The notes under the pieces are model-generated. The model worked only from the letters and a program-made list of their open reading frames with translations, ran no database searches and had not been told where the DNA came from. From the NCBI GenBank assembly GCA_905193145.1, contig CAJJNP010000158.1, positions 1-7,896 of the forward strand: a stretch of 7,896 nucleotides of DNA. The letters are read 5' to 3'. Each line of letters begins with the position of its first letter. Positions within the stretch are counted from its first letter, which is position 1. This document shows positions 7,824-7,896 of this stretch, one piece after another. The stretch is from an uncultured Odoribacter sp. (GTDB lineage: Bacteria > Bacteroidota > Bacteroidia > Bacteroidales > Marinifilaceae). Made by a program: the position numbers and the translations under genes.

Positions 7824-7896
7824 TTATTGATTATTCTGAATTTTATCCATTAATACCTTCATCCAGTATCCTCCGATCACCGAACGGGCTCTGAAG
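7824..7896 (-). CDS. C-terminal end of an upstream gene, possibly glutaminase-A/DUF4965-like (5' part outside window)
   Basis: Only the last 23 codons and a TAA stop at 7824-7826 are present, on the same strand as the susC-susD operon. The frame beginning at base 7895 reads FRARSVIGGYWMKVL and ends MDKIQNNQ. From memory of the family, an F-x-x-R-x-V-V/I-G-G segment close to the C-terminus followed by a short hydrophobic helix resembles the end of glutaminase-A-like proteins (DUF4965/DUF5127 families), which are common in Bacteroidota glycan loci. This is a weak assignment from a short stretch. The other frame that also ends in a stop nearby reads less like a protein terminus. If the assignment is right, the gene is a likely member or neighbour of the same locus. 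Confidence 0.4.
   Translation of the reverse strand, partial: FRARSVIGGYWMKVLMDKIQNNQ

Noticed and set aside
7843..7896. Alternative minus-strand frame ending at TAA (reads LQSPFGDRRILDEGING)
   Set aside because: It stops within 18 codons and does not resemble a known C-terminus. The overlapping frame ending at 7824 reads more like a conserved protein end.

Overview
The window looks like a piece of a polysaccharide utilisation locus (PUL) from a gut-type Bacteroidota, most likely Bacteroides or a close relative. The reasons are the SusC/SusD nutrient-uptake genes, the AT-rich coding sequence, the A-rich starts without strong Shine-Dalgarno sites, and a lipoprotein signal with acidic residues right after the lipid cysteine. 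All recognisable genes lie on the minus strand, so transcription runs from high to low coordinates.

Layout in the direction of transcription: (1) 7896-7824, the last 23 codons of an upstream gene whose C-terminus tentatively resembles glutaminase-A/DUF4965-type proteins. (2) 7823-7580, a 244-base intergenic region holding a perfect 20-bp inverted repeat with a 5-nt loop (7703-7747). (3) 7579-4427, a complete SusC-like TonB-dependent outer-membrane transporter of 1050 residues with a canonical TonB box. (4) 4405-2525, its SusD-like surface lipoprotein of 626 residues. (5) 2506-1, a second, divergent SusC-like transporter. It is open through 835 codons and cut by the window edge, and it has no recognisable TonB box between its carboxypeptidase-like domain and its plug.

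The three genes susC1-susD1-susC2 are separated by only 21 and 18 bases, so they almost certainly form one operon. A second susD is expected just beyond base 1. In the known model, SusD acts as a hinged surface lid that captures oligosaccharide and the SusC barrel imports it using TonB energy. Tandem susC/susD pairs are known from complex-glycan loci such as the xylan loci of Bacteroides ovatus and Prevotella. Nothing here reveals the substrate: no glycoside hydrolase, surface-binding protein or dedicated regulator is fully inside the window.

I see no mobile element, CRISPR array, tRNA or rRNA, and no clearly new system. The points most worth a second look are the missing TonB box in the second SusC and the hairpin in front of the operon.
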